Source: Legionellaceae bacterium (GTDB lineage Bacteria; Pseudomonadota; Gammaproteobacteria; Legionellales; Legionellaceae). From it: a stretch of 64,000 nucleotides of DNA. The stretch spans positions 36,169 through 100,168 of the forward strand of contig JARGNP010000005.1 in the NCBI GenBank assembly GCA_029210265.1, written 5' to 3'. The position numbers were made by a program, and so were the translations under genes. The notes under the pieces were generated by a model, which did no database searches, was not told the origin of the DNA, and saw only the letters and a list, made by a program, of their open reading frames with translations. Below, piece after piece: positions 11,189 to 19,459 of this stretch (its first letter is position 1; each line of letters opens with the position of its first letter).

Positions 11189-11977
11189 GTTGATAAACCC
11201 GGTGATTGCATTTAAAAAATCAGGCTGCCATAAGTCGCTATGCCCTTGGCCGGGTAATTCAACCCATTGTTTAGGGGCATTCGCGGCTTCAAATAACGCG
11301 ACACCTTGCGTGTAAGGCACGACGATATCGTTTGTGCCATGTAGCGCTAATAAAGGCATATGTATGGTGTGTATGCGACCGATGGAGTCAAATTTATCCC
11401 AGGGCTCAATAGGAATCCAAGGGTAGTGATAACGACCCAAATCAGACATGGTGGTGTAAGGCGATTGCAATATAAGCGCACAAGCGTTTGGATATTCGGT
11501 TGCAACATGTGTGGCAACACCTGTTCCAAGTGATTCACCATAAAGTACCGTGTTTTGAAGGGGGACATGCTCTTTTCTTAAGAACTTCATGGCTGCACGC
11601 GTATCATCATATAAACCCTGCTCTGTTGGCTTGCCGGGGTTGCCGCCATAGCCTCGATATTCAAGCAGTAATACACCCAATCCTTGTGTTATTAAATAAC
11701 GTGCGAGAGGCATTCGTGTTCCGATATGCCCAGCATTACCATGAAAAATAATTACCGTTGGTTTTTTTTGATCGGCGGGTTTATACCATGAGTGTAAGTC
11801 AAGCCCATCATGTGTTGCGAGCTGAATCACGCGCATATCTTCGGCTTGGAATGCCTGTCTTTTCGGGGTGATTTTCGAGGGAGCGTAGACGAGTGTACGT
11901 TGAAGAAAATAAAACATAACCATGCCAATCACAATCAACGCAAGCATAGTCCATAACCAAGAGGTAAGTTTCATCAT
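11165..11977 (-). CDS. Membrane-anchored alpha/beta hydrolase, BEM46/YfhR type
   Basis: The 270 residues begin with one transmembrane segment (residues 6-25) followed by a hydrolase domain. IIFHGNAGHIG near residue 75 forms the oxyanion region, YGESLGTGVA near 145 carries the nucleophilic serine, HGTNDIVVP near 213 contains the acidic residue and GQGHSDL near 245 the histidine. The triad is therefore complete and the enzyme is probably active. The substrate cannot be told; relatives are lipases, esterases or peptidases. It is divergent from hfq and convergent with the ZIP-like gene. Confidence 0.8.
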   Translation of the reverse strand: MMKLTSWLWTMLALIVIGMVMFYFLQRTLVYAPSKITPKRQAFQAEDMRVIQLATHDGLDLHSWYKPADQKKPTVIIFHGNAGHIGTRMPLARYLITQGLGVLLLEYRGYGGNPGKPTEQGLYDDTRAAMKFLRKEHVPLQNTVLYGESLGTGVATHVATEYPNACALILQSPYTTMSDLGRYHYPWIPIEPWDKFDSIGRIHTIHMPLLALHGTNDIVVPYTQGVALFEAANAPKQWVELPGQGHSDLWQPDFLNAITGFINLHCKPGL

Positions 11978-12139
11978 GCTATTATCCTCTGCTTAAATAA
12001 TAATCTTATTATTTAAGATAGTAACGCATAGGCTGGCTTGCAAGTTGAGAGCTAAAGTTTTTTTGAGTGTTGCCGCCTTGAAGGGGTATATAACGCAATA
12101 CATATTTGCCGAACAATTAAAAATAATAAGGAGAAGGCA

Positions 12140-12340
12140 ATGTCGGATTCACAGGCTTTAGAAATGGCGTTTCTTCAAAGGCTGCATGACAGCCAGGCAC
12201 CCGTATCTGTTTTTTTAGTGAGCGGAATTAAATTGCATGGCGTGATTGAGCATGTGGATGAGCGTGTTCTCACACTCAAAAGTGGCATCACGCAGATGGT
12301 GTACAAGCATGCGATCTCAACCGTTGTGCCTGCCAAATAG
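12140..12340 (+). CDS. hfq: RNA chaperone Hfq
   Basis: Hexameric Sm-like protein that binds small RNAs and mRNAs. At 66 residues it is a minimal form without a C-terminal tail. The Sm1 region VSVFLVSGIKLHGVIEHVDE and the Sm2 signature MVYKHAISTVVP are intact. An excellent ribosome-binding site (AAGGAGAA) precedes the ATG. The usual neighbours miaA and hflX are not adjacent. The N-terminus (SDSQALEMAFLQRLHDSQAP) diverges from the common GQSLQDPFLN start. The nearest candidate promoter, TTGAAG at 12078 with CATATT at 12101, is weak. Confidence 0.92.
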   Translation: MSDSQALEMAFLQRLHDSQAPVSVFLVSGIKLHGVIEHVDERVLTLKSGITQMVYKHAISTVVPAK

Positions 12341-12361
12341 AACTCGCGGTTGAGGACGAGA

Positions 12362-12811
12362 TTAAAAGACGTTGCTTAGGCTTTCCACGGTTTGTTTGCC
12401 GTAGCGTACGTCGTGCAATTTTCCCGTTGGATCAAAAATAAATGTGACTGGAACAGCTCGAATATCGCCAAGCTTAAGGGCCGCGGCTGGATCGGTTATT
12501 AAGCTTGGATAATGTAGATTAGCTTGTTTAATTAAGGCTAGCTGTTCGTTGATTGGAAGCCCATCATAATTAACACCGAATACAGCAATATTTTTATTTT
12601 TATATTGATCATAAAACTGATTAAACGCAGCAATTTCATCAAGGCATGGCTGACACCAGTTGGCCCAGTAATTAATATACACCCATTTTCCTTTGAACGA
12701 GCTAAACCTTAGGTTATCACCTAGCGGTGCTTGCTGAAGTATAACTTCGGTAGCCCATAGTGATGTACTAAGAGACCAAAATAGAAAGATAAATAATATA
12801 AAACGGCGCAT
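12362..12811 (-). CDS. Exported TlpA/ResA-like thioredoxin-fold protein
   Basis: Predicted periplasmic thiol-disulfide reductant. I chose the ATG at 12811 because it opens a clean signal peptide (MRRFILFIFLFWSLSTSLWA) in a product of 149 residues; the frame is open back to 13042. The redox motif WCQPC follows YINYWANW near residue 49, and the cis-proline segment is AVPVTFIF near 120. The adjacent FGVNYDG and LKLGDIRAVP segments also match the TlpA family. Candidate roles are cytochrome c maturation or extracytoplasmic disulfide reduction; neighbours do not decide between them. Confidence 0.82.
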   Translation of the reverse strand: MRRFILFIFLFWSLSTSLWATEVILQQAPLGDNLRFSSFKGKWVYINYWANWCQPCLDEIAAFNQFYDQYKNKNIAVFGVNYDGLPINEQLALIKQANLHYPSLITDPAAALKLGDIRAVPVTFIFDPTGKLHDVRYGKQTVESLSNVF

Positions 12812-12943
12812 GAGGTATTTTTTGAACCTTAGGTTCGGAGATGAACGCATATTAATCAATTTTATTAAATTTATCAAAAATATTGATGATAGGACTGTAT
12901 TCGTTATATAACTTAGAGTTATTAAAGCATTGAGGATAAGCAA

Positions 12944-13402
12944 ATGACACAGCAAATAATAAAGCCAATAAAAATTCCTATGTTTGTCTCGGCAATTACA
13001 TTCGTACTTGGGTGTTTTGATCTGGTTCGTGGTTTTATGCATACGTTTAAGTTGGAGTATGCTGCGTTACACGTCGCCAAGCTTAATTTATCGACACCTG
13101 AAGCCTCGGACTTATTGCAGTTGTTGGGTGTTTTTGGTGTTTCGAACTATATTACCGGTATTATGCTGATTTTAGTGGCGTTAAGAGCGCGCGAGCTCGC
13201 CCTTATCATGCTTTTTGTCATGCCTTTTGCTTATGCGGTTGGGTGGGTTGAAACATCAATCAACTCTAACATGTATCCTGCATCTCAAGCCGCTTGGGGT
13301 GGTCGAGATTTTATGCTTGTGTATTTAATGATTTGTATTATCACGTTTATTGCTGGCATCGCGTGTGTTTTGTATAACAAACGAAACCAACTCGATACTT
13401 AA
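12944..13402 (+). CDS. Small four-helix membrane protein, unknown
   Basis: A 152-residue protein with four hydrophobic segments at about residues 8-28, 60-80, 86-105 and 125-146. Segment 2 starts LLGVFGVSNYITGIML, and the C-terminus is short and basic. GAGGAT precedes the ATG. It is divergent from the thioredoxin-like gene, with the promoters presumably in the 132 bases between them. I do not recognise the family and propose no function. Confidence 0.65.
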   Translation: MTQQIIKPIKIPMFVSAITFVLGCFDLVRGFMHTFKLEYAALHVAKLNLSTPEASDLLQLLGVFGVSNYITGIMLILVALRARELALIMLFVMPFAYAVGWVETSINSNMYPASQAAWGGRDFMLVYLMICIITFIAGIACVLYNKRNQLDT

Positions 13403-13440
13403 TTATTTTGAATATTTTTGAGTATTTTTGAGTATTTTTG
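13401..13440. repeat. Four tandem 10-base repeats before the propeller gene
   Basis: Four near-identical 10-base units of the form (A/G)(A/G)TATTTTTG lie end to end, with one shortened first unit. They directly precede the ribosome-binding site AAGGG and the ATG at 13456. The 10-base period matches one helical turn. Slippage here would alter the leader rather than the reading frame. Confidence 0.75.
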
Positions 13441-13455
13441 AATATAAGGGATGAT

Positions 13456-14781
13456 ATGCTTAGCATAAAAAATAAGGGCTGTGTTGTACTGGGATGCATG
13501 AGTATTTTTTTAAATCATGCTTTATACGCTGCAGCACAACCCACGTTTAGCGTTGTTCCTGTTAGCACGCATGGTAATGATATTGTGATGTCGGAGATAG
13601 GAAATACGACGGTTATGTATAGGATTACCAATAACACGGCTATTTCTCGAAAATTAACGTTATCTCCATTTCTTTCAACTGCGTTAAGTCAAAACACACA
13701 AGCTGTAGGGGCCTGTAATCATTTATTTATGCTACAGGGCAACGGAGGCTCGTGTGATTTATCGTTAATGATTAATGGTAGTCAATTGCAGTCTGATATG
13801 ACTCAAGCTCCCGAAGTCTGTAATACCTTGAGCGATGGCTCTCCGACCCCCTTTCTATGTTCGCGGACGAGTCGAGCAGACATATTAAGCATTAACAGAG
13901 CGCCGCCCTATGCTTTTATTGCGAATGCGACGACGGAGACAGGTACGCGGTGCGATGTTGATCCATCGACGGGTGATTTTAGTTTTTGCGAGCAAGGAAG
14001 GACCGCGGCTGTTAACCTGGAGCAAATTCAAGTGACGGCCAATGGACGACAAGCCTATCTTGTTGATGCCTTTAATAACATTCAAACGTGCGCTATGTCA
14101 GTCACAGGAGAGGTGTCTGATTGTTTCACGACGAATGCGACAGGTCTTAATAATCCGCAGACCATTACATTCAATACAGCTGAAACACATGCCTATATAA
14201 CAAATTTTAATAACAGTAGGATTATTAAATGTGATATGAATTCAACCACACATGATTTAACAGAATGTGCACAGACAGGAGGTGTTTTTTTAAATCCTCA
14301 GGGGTTAATTTTAAACGCAGCCAATACGCGCGCATATATTACTACTTACAATAGAAATGGCCAAGCCAATAATATTAATGTCATGAAGTGTGATGTTAGC
14401 GCAGGTGCGGGAGAGCTGGGTAATTGCGTCAATTCAGGCGCTGCACTGGCAGGACAAACTGTTTATGGAGCGGAGAGTATCGCGCTTAATGCCGGAGAGA
14501 TGTATGCGTATATTACGTTGAAAGATCCGCAAGCGGTGATGAAATGTGATGTTGATGCAAGCACGGGAAATTTAAGCGCTTGTGTTAATCAAAATCTACA
14601 AGGTTTAAGTTTTCCCGGGGGGATAGCAATCACGTCAGATAATGCATTTGTTTTTATTGTTAATGCTGGTAGTAATACCGTTGAAACGTGCTCAGTTAGC
14701 GCAGCGACAGGTGACTTTACTTTATGCAAAAACTCCGGGGCAACGGCATTAGAGCAGCCGGTTAGCATTACGCTACGCTAG
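13456..14781 (+). CDS. Exported propeller-like protein with six Cys-paired repeats
   Basis: A 441-residue protein with a signal peptide (VVLGCMSIFLNHALYAAAQ) and an N-terminal domain of about 100 residues. At least six repeats of roughly 45 residues follow. Each carries a Cys pair such as KCDVDASTGNLSAC (spacing C-X11-C in five repeats and C-X10-C in one), followed by a motif like NPQTITFNTAETHAYI. The pattern resembles a six-bladed NHL/YVTN-type beta-propeller with one potential disulfide per blade. The ATG at 13456 is preferred over upstream TTG codons because AAGGG precedes it. Function is unknown; surface binding is a reasonable guess. Confidence 0.7.
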   Translation: MLSIKNKGCVVLGCMSIFLNHALYAAAQPTFSVVPVSTHGNDIVMSEIGNTTVMYRITNNTAISRKLTLSPFLSTALSQNTQAVGACNHLFMLQGNGGSCDLSLMINGSQLQSDMTQAPEVCNTLSDGSPTPFLCSRTSRADILSINRAPPYAFIANATTETGTRCDVDPSTGDFSFCEQGRTAAVNLEQIQVTANGRQAYLVDAFNNIQTCAMSVTGEVSDCFTTNATGLNNPQTITFNTAETHAYITNFNNSRIIKCDMNSTTHDLTECAQTGGVFLNPQGLILNAANTRAYITTYNRNGQANNINVMKCDVSAGAGELGNCVNSGAALAGQTVYGAESIALNAGEMYAYITLKDPQAVMKCDVDASTGNLSACVNQNLQGLSFPGGIAITSDNAFVFIVNAGSNTVETCSVSAATGDFTLCKNSGATALEQPVSITLR

Positions 14782-14792
14782 TACGTTTCTAT

Positions 14793-16670
14793 TTAGGTCG
14801 AGCGCTCTTCGAGTAACTCCCAGCGTGCATAGGCTTCTGAAAGCGTCGCCTCGTCTTGGCTACATGCATCGGTCAGTTTTGCTATCTCATCTGCGGGGCG
14901 TTCATAGAACTCGGGTGCTCCCATATCGGCGTGCATGGCTTGAATACGCGCTTCCAATTGTTCAATGCGCTTAGGTAGCTGTTTGAGCTCGCGCTGCTCG
15001 GCTTGGCTTAAGGATGAAGCTGGCTTTTGTTGCGTTTGAGCTGTGGCTTTTGGTGTTGGTTTTTTTATGCCTTCTTGTTTTTTGATGCTTGCTTGTTGTT
15101 TTTGATGGCGACGATAATCGTCATACCCGCCAAAAAATTCGCTAAAATGCCCGTTGTTTTCATAAACCAGCACGCTACTTACAATATTATTAATAAATTT
15201 TCGATCATGACTAATTAAAATTAAAGTCCCTGGGTAGTCAGCGAGCATGGACTCAAGCAATTCGAGCGTTTCGATATCGAGATCATTGGTTGGCTCATCC
15301 ATGACTAATAAATTCACGGGCTTCGCAAAAAGCTTGGCTAATAATAATCGGTTACGCTCGCCGCCTGATAGCGATGACACGGGTTGATTAAAACGTTCGG
15401 GCTCGAATAAAAAATCACGGAGGTAGGACGCAACATGTTTTTCTTGGCCGTTAATAGTAACAAAGTCACGACCTTCACCGACATTAGCCATGACGGTTTG
15501 AGTTTCGTCAAGTTCTCGACGGAGTTGGTCAAAGTAGGCGATTTTAAGCGACGTTCCAAGACGCATGCTCCCCGATACTGGCTCTAAATCACCGAGTAGT
15601 AAGCGCACTAGTGTTGTTTTTCCACAGCCGTTAGGCCCTATAATTCCGAGTTTATCACCACGCATGAGCACGCATGAAAAATCAGAAATAATTTGTTTTT
15701 GTTCTATTTGGTAATCTATATTTTTTGCCTCAATCACCATTTTGCCAGACGAGCTCACATCCAGTTGCAGGTTTTTAACTTGCCCTGTTTGGTTACGTCG
15801 ATCGCGGTGCGCATTACGCATGGCTTCAAGTCGCCTAACACGACCTTCGTTGCGTGTTCGGCGTGCTTTAACGCCCTGACGTAACCACGCTTCTTCTTCT
15901 TTGAGGCGCTTATCAAAAAGTGCATTATGTGTTTGTTCGGTGACGCGATTCGCTTCTTGTCGATCAAGATAAGTTTCGTAATCACAAGCGTGGCGATAAA
16001 GCGCGCCGCGGTCAATTTCGACAATGCAGTTGGCTATATTCGCTAAAAATTGCCGATCATGGGTGACGACTAAAACACTGCCTGGATAGGTATTTAAATA
16101 ACCTTCGAGCCACTCAATCGTATCGACATCAAGATGATTGGTCGGCTCATCGAGTAAAAGTAAGTCGGCATCAGCGAGTAATGCAGCGCCCAAAAGTGCT
16201 CGACGTCGCATACCACCAGATAAGCTGTTCATGGATGCATCCATCGGTAAGCTCAAATGACTTGCCATACTTTCAACGCGCGGCAGCATGTCCCAGGCGT
16301 TAAGTGCTTCTATTTGTTCTTGGCATGTGGCCATGCGGTCGAGATCGCCGGCCATCGATGTCGTGCGGTATTCTGATAAAACTTCACCGAGTTTTCCGAG
16401 ATGATGCACTAAAAAATGATAAACCGTTTCGTGCTTGCTTATTGGAACATCTTGCATAAGCCCTGCAACACGTAAGCCACTTTGTTTGTTCAGTTGCCCG
16501 CTATCTTGTGTGAGCTCGCCTTGTAAAAGTTTAATTAGTGTTGATTTTCCTGCGCCGTTTCGACCCACGAGTGCAATACGTTCTTTGGGGTGAATTTGCC
16601 AGTCAACGTTATTCAAAATGGTGTTGTTGGCTAAGTGTAGTGTGATTTTGTTTAACGATAAAATACTCAT
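14793..16670 (-). CDS. uup: ABC-F ATPase Uup
   Basis: Cytosolic ABC-F protein with two ATPase domains and no membrane part; the family acts on ribosomes, and Uup affects transposon excision and ribosome maturation in E. coli. Walker A motifs are GRNGAGKST near residue 36 and GPNGCGKTT near 345. Signatures LSGGMRRRALLGAALL and LSGGERNRLLLAKLF each precede an LLLDEPTNHLD or LVMDEPTNDLD motif. The linker (about 250-300) is charged. The C-terminus has the coiled-coil Uup tail (residues 555-625), which separates it from EttA. At 625 residues its length is normal. Confidence 0.94.
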   Translation of the reverse strand: MSILSLNKITLHLANNTILNNVDWQIHPKERIALVGRNGAGKSTLIKLLQGELTQDSGQLNKQSGLRVAGLMQDVPISKHETVYHFLVHHLGKLGEVLSEYRTTSMAGDLDRMATCQEQIEALNAWDMLPRVESMASHLSLPMDASMNSLSGGMRRRALLGAALLADADLLLLDEPTNHLDVDTIEWLEGYLNTYPGSVLVVTHDRQFLANIANCIVEIDRGALYRHACDYETYLDRQEANRVTEQTHNALFDKRLKEEEAWLRQGVKARRTRNEGRVRRLEAMRNAHRDRRNQTGQVKNLQLDVSSSGKMVIEAKNIDYQIEQKQIISDFSCVLMRGDKLGIIGPNGCGKTTLVRLLLGDLEPVSGSMRLGTSLKIAYFDQLRRELDETQTVMANVGEGRDFVTINGQEKHVASYLRDFLFEPERFNQPVSSLSGGERNRLLLAKLFAKPVNLLVMDEPTNDLDIETLELLESMLADYPGTLILISHDRKFINNIVSSVLVYENNGHFSEFFGGYDDYRRHQKQQASIKKQEGIKKPTPKATAQTQQKPASSLSQAEQRELKQLPKRIEQLEARIQAMHADMGAPEFYERPADEIAKLTDACSQDEATLSEAYARWELLEERST

Positions 16671-16768
16671 GAATTTCTCGGTATAATCTTAGAGCAGCGG
16701 AAGGCTGGGTGATTTTGTTGTTTATCTTAGCACTTTTTTGATGATAACGCGGAGTTTGTTGGGTGGTT

Positions 16769-17434
16769 TTACACGATTTCTAAACCTTGCCAGTCAATAA
16801 GCTTGCCATGTTTAGCAATTGTATCGTCAAATAAGATCTTTAAAAAATAGTGTGCGGCTAGTTCTGGGGAAAAAAGTTGAATTTTAGGAATATATTGCTT
16901 AAACGGTGCTGATAATTTTGTATCAACAGAGCCTGGGTGGTAAGCAAAAACGTTTGACGAAGGTGATTTTATTTGCCATTCGATGGCTAAATTTTTAATA
17001 AGCATATTAAGCATGATTTTACTCATGCGATAGCTGTACCATCCGCCCTTGTGATTATCTGCAATACTTGAAACACGCGCTGAAAAAGCACAGAAGCGAA
17101 GCGCCTGATGCTTAGATAAATGGGGGGCTAAAACTTGAGCCAGATTAATCGTGATCGCAACATTGGCTTCGATACTTTTGAGCAGCCAAACATAATCCAA
17201 TTGTTGAATGGTTTTTTCAGGGCTATGTGACGGCTGGTGTAACATACCGCAGGTATTAATCACGAGGCTTGGCACGTGATTATGTGAGGTCAGTATCTGG
17301 TTGAGAGCTTGCTTGCTTAGCAAATCAATGCCACGCTTGCGGCTGAGTATAATAACGTCATACCCCTTTTCAGTCAGCGCTTTATTTATAGCGGTGCCCA
17401 TACCTCCATCACCGACCACCCAGGCCAGTGTCAT
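16769..17434 (-). CDS. Short-chain dehydrogenase/reductase, C-factor-like
   Basis: A 221-residue Rossmann enzyme. The nucleotide-binding motif is GDGGMGTAINKAL at residues 8-20, the NAG-like segment is VINTCGML near 60, and the catalytic pair is in YSYRMSKIMLNML near 135. The shape resembles CsgA/C-factor-type short dehydrogenases. Its ATG overlaps the stop of the upstream 55-residue membrane protein (ATGA), so it is the last gene of a coupled cluster. The substrate is unknown. Confidence 0.8.
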   Translation of the reverse strand: MTLAWVVGDGGMGTAINKALTEKGYDVIILSRKRGIDLLSKQALNQILTSHNHVPSLVINTCGMLHQPSHSPEKTIQQLDYVWLLKSIEANVAITINLAQVLAPHLSKHQALRFCAFSARVSSIADNHKGGWYSYRMSKIMLNMLIKNLAIEWQIKSPSSNVFAYHPGSVDTKLSAPFKQYIPKIQLFSPELAAHYFLKILFDDTIAKHGKLIDWQGLEIV

Positions 17435-17598
17435 GATTTTTTTCGTCGATGACGCTTGATGTCTTCAAGATGCTTTGCATCTTTATGGAATTCGTAGCAA
17501 GTTAAGCCGATACCTATCACCAAAAGCACAAAGGTAAAAATCGCGACCTGAAGCACAAAATTAGGAGCGATTACGTTTACGAAACTGAGTATATTCAT
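17431..17598 (-). CDS. 55-residue single-helix membrane protein
   Basis: A short frame overlapped by four bases at both ends (ATGA to the dehydrogenase, ATGA from the preceding gene), which argues strongly that it is translated. It has one hydrophobic segment (about residues 16-34, VLQVAIFTFVLLVIGIGLTC) and a basic tail ending KRHRRKKS, so the tail should face the cytosol. Its family is unknown. Confidence 0.7.
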   Translation of the reverse strand: MNILSFVNVIAPNFVLQVAIFTFVLLVIGIGLTCYEFHKDAKHLEDIKRHRRKKS

Positions 17599-17789
17599 GC
17601 ATCCTTCCTTTTTTTGTACAGCGCAATAAAGCTCAGTAATTTAAAGTAAATCGCAAACCCGAGAATACTAGGCACCCAAATAGCGGTAAAAATACCTTCT
17701 TGCACATGCCCAGAGAACCATAAATAAGCCGATACGGTGAAGGCTACGGTGATTGCGAGGAATATAAAAATATCAGAAACTTTAATCAT
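17595..17789 (-). CDS. 64-residue two-helix membrane protein
   Basis: Two hydrophobic segments (about residues 7-26 and 33-57) are separated by a short loop SGHVQEG, and the C-terminus is YKKRKDA. Its stop overlaps the next start by four bases. It resembles generic small inner-membrane subunits; I cannot name the family. Confidence 0.65.
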   Translation of the reverse strand: MIKVSDIFIFLAITVAFTVSAYLWFSGHVQEGIFTAIWVPSILGFAIYFKLLSFIALYKKRKDA

Positions 17790-17829
17790 ATTCAGTCCTT
17801 TTTGTGTGAAGACCTAAATATAGCTTAGG

Positions 17830-18018
17830 CTATATTTCCCAATAACCCCAGGCAGCTACTAAAAAACATAAAATAGTAGATTGTCCAATAAAATGTAGCA
17901 AATTCATGCCCAGAGGGTTTATTTCAAAAGGTGTAATGAAACCGAGTAAGCAAAGAAGCAAATAAAAAAATAGTATAAAACCTAGGATGGCTGCGGGGAG
18001 TCTTAATTTATGGCGCAT
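17830..18018 (-). CDS. 62-residue two-helix membrane protein
   Basis: The start MRHKLRLP is basic. Two hydrophobic segments follow (about 10-30 and 38-60), ending AAWGYWEI. It lies 10 bases after the DUF2520 gene and 40 bases before the next small membrane gene on the same strand. The family is unknown. It forms, with the two following genes, a run of three tiny membrane proteins. Confidence 0.6.
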   Translation of the reverse strand: MRHKLRLPAAILGFILFFYLLLCLLGFITPFEINPLGMNLLHFIGQSTILCFLVAAWGYWEI

Positions 18019-18028
18019 GTTATTTTTT

Positions 18029-18898
18029 TTATATTAAATATATCTTATTGTATAGCATAGATTTTAGTTTTTTTTGATCTTGTTTGTTTGGATCAGTCAG
18101 CGGCAACGTCGCAAGCCCTGCAGCGCAGTAAAGCCTTTTTGTTTGTTCTAATTTGATCGCATCAAGATGTTTCTGAATCGTTTGCAGATCACCTCTAACC
18201 AACGGCCCTGTGAGCGCTTGTTTGGGTGTCTTAGCTTGTTTTAGATTATCTAAGCTTGTTTGCATGAGTTGAATGCAAATTTCACGCGCGTTTTCTGAAG
18301 GCACGCCAGATGTTTCAAATAATTTATTAGCTTCGGCCGCTAACGTCACTAAATAGTTGGATGCCATTACGGCAGCGGCATGATAAGTGGTTTTTTTTTC
18401 AGAATTTAATCTAAAGATGTGAGCGCCCATAGATTGCCATAGAGGCGTTAATATTTTTATAGCCTTGTCATCACCTTCAATCGAACAATGGACGTCTTGA
18501 AATGCGGTTGTGTCCGGTGTGCTGGCCTCCCGAAAGGCTTTGAGGGGGTGCAAGCTCGCAATGGATGCGCCCTGCTGTTTTAAAGGCATAAGAATATCTG
18601 AGCTTAAGATGCCACTTGCATGCATGACGATGCTATTTGGCTGAATAATCATAGCTTCAGCAAGCTCTTTAATAAGCCCAGGCATTTTATCATCAGGGCA
18701 TATGATGAGCGTGATGTCAGATTTGGGAAGTAATTTTAAGTTGTTGATGGCCGTGCCGTGGCCAAGTGTACGTATAGCATCTTGTGCCGATGTAATTTGG
18801 GGGTGATATACGCTGAGTAGCTCATGCTCGCCTGTGGATAGGAGCGATGCGGCAAGAGCCTTGCCTAAGCGGCCGGGTCCGATGAGGTTGATGTACAT
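18029..18898 (-). CDS. Rossmann-fold / DUF2520 oxidoreductase-like protein
   Basis: The 289 residues have an N-terminal NAD(P)-binding domain (INLIGPGRLGKALAASLL) and a C-terminal helical domain of the DUF2520 type. Visible blocks are IASLHPLKAF near residue 115, HAAAVMASNYLVTLAAEA near 175 and LTGPLVRGDLQTIQKHL near 235. The family is related to ketopantoate and pyrroline-5-carboxylate reductases, but its substrate is not established. The start overlaps the rsmD end by 34 bases. Confidence 0.82.
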   Translation of the reverse strand: MYINLIGPGRLGKALAASLLSTGEHELLSVYHPQITSAQDAIRTLGHGTAINNLKLLPKSDITLIICPDDKMPGLIKELAEAMIIQPNSIVMHASGILSSDILMPLKQQGASIASLHPLKAFREASTPDTTAFQDVHCSIEGDDKAIKILTPLWQSMGAHIFRLNSEKKTTYHAAAVMASNYLVTLAAEANKLFETSGVPSENAREICIQLMQTSLDNLKQAKTPKQALTGPLVRGDLQTIQKHLDAIKLEQTKRLYCAAGLATLPLTDPNKQDQKKLKSMLYNKIYLI

Positions 18899-19455
18899 GA
18901 AGTATTTTCTCGTTTTTGATGAAGGCCGTAGATGACACTCCCGGCTTTTTTAAATTTAAGTGTTTCCCATAGGGCTGGGTTTAGCGTAAGTGCTTGAGAT
19001 GATTCGGTGTAGAGTAAGCCACCAGGGCGGAGTGTAGGCGATTTTTCAATGGATGCGATGCTATCAAGTAATAATTGAGGTTTGCCAAACGGAGGGTCAA
19101 GAAAAATAATATCAAATGCAGATGTTTGATTTTTTAAGTAACTGACGGCATCGGTGTGAATCACATGGAGCATGTTAGAACCGAAGGCAGCCGCTTGTTT
19201 TTTTAAATGCAGTGATGTGGTACGGGATTGCTCGAGTAGGGTGATGTCAGAGGCACCGCGTGACCAGGCCTCGAAGCCGAGTGCGCCACTGCCTGCAAAG
19301 GCATCGAGGCAGCGTGCGCCACGAATGCTATGCATAAGCCAATTAAACAGCGTTTCACGGATGCGGCTAGGTGTGGGGCGCAGGCCTAGCTCATCGGGAA
19401 ACGTAATGTTTTTTCCGCGATGATGGCCTCCGATAATACGAACTCCCTGTTTCAT
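18865..19455 (-). CDS. rsmD: 16S rRNA (guanine966-N2)-methyltransferase
   Basis: Methylates G966 of 16S rRNA in the 30S subunit. The 196 residues begin MKQGVRIIGGHHRGK, and RPTPSRIRETLFNWL near residue 30 is diagnostic. SAM motif I is CLDAFAGSGALGFEAWSRG near 57, and the catalytic DPPFGKPQ lies near 129. I chose the ATG at 19455, four bases after the preceding gene ends, rather than the longer frame. rsmD beside ftsY is a common gammaproteobacterial arrangement; here the genes are separated by the M16 pair. Confidence 0.95.
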   Translation of the reverse strand: MKQGVRIIGGHHRGKNITFPDELGLRPTPSRIRETLFNWLMHSIRGARCLDAFAGSGALGFEAWSRGASDITLLEQSRTTSLHLKKQAAAFGSNMLHVIHTDAVSYLKNQTSAFDIIFLDPPFGKPQLLLDSIASIEKSPTLRPGGLLYTESSQALTLNPALWETLKFKKAGSVIYGLHQKRENTSCTSTSSDPAA

Positions 19456-19459
19456 CGTT

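Noticed and set aside
12077..12106. Sigma-32-type heat-shock promoter before hfq (CTTGAA)
   Set aside because: The -35-like CTTGAA is present, but no CCCCAT-type -10 follows at the right distance.
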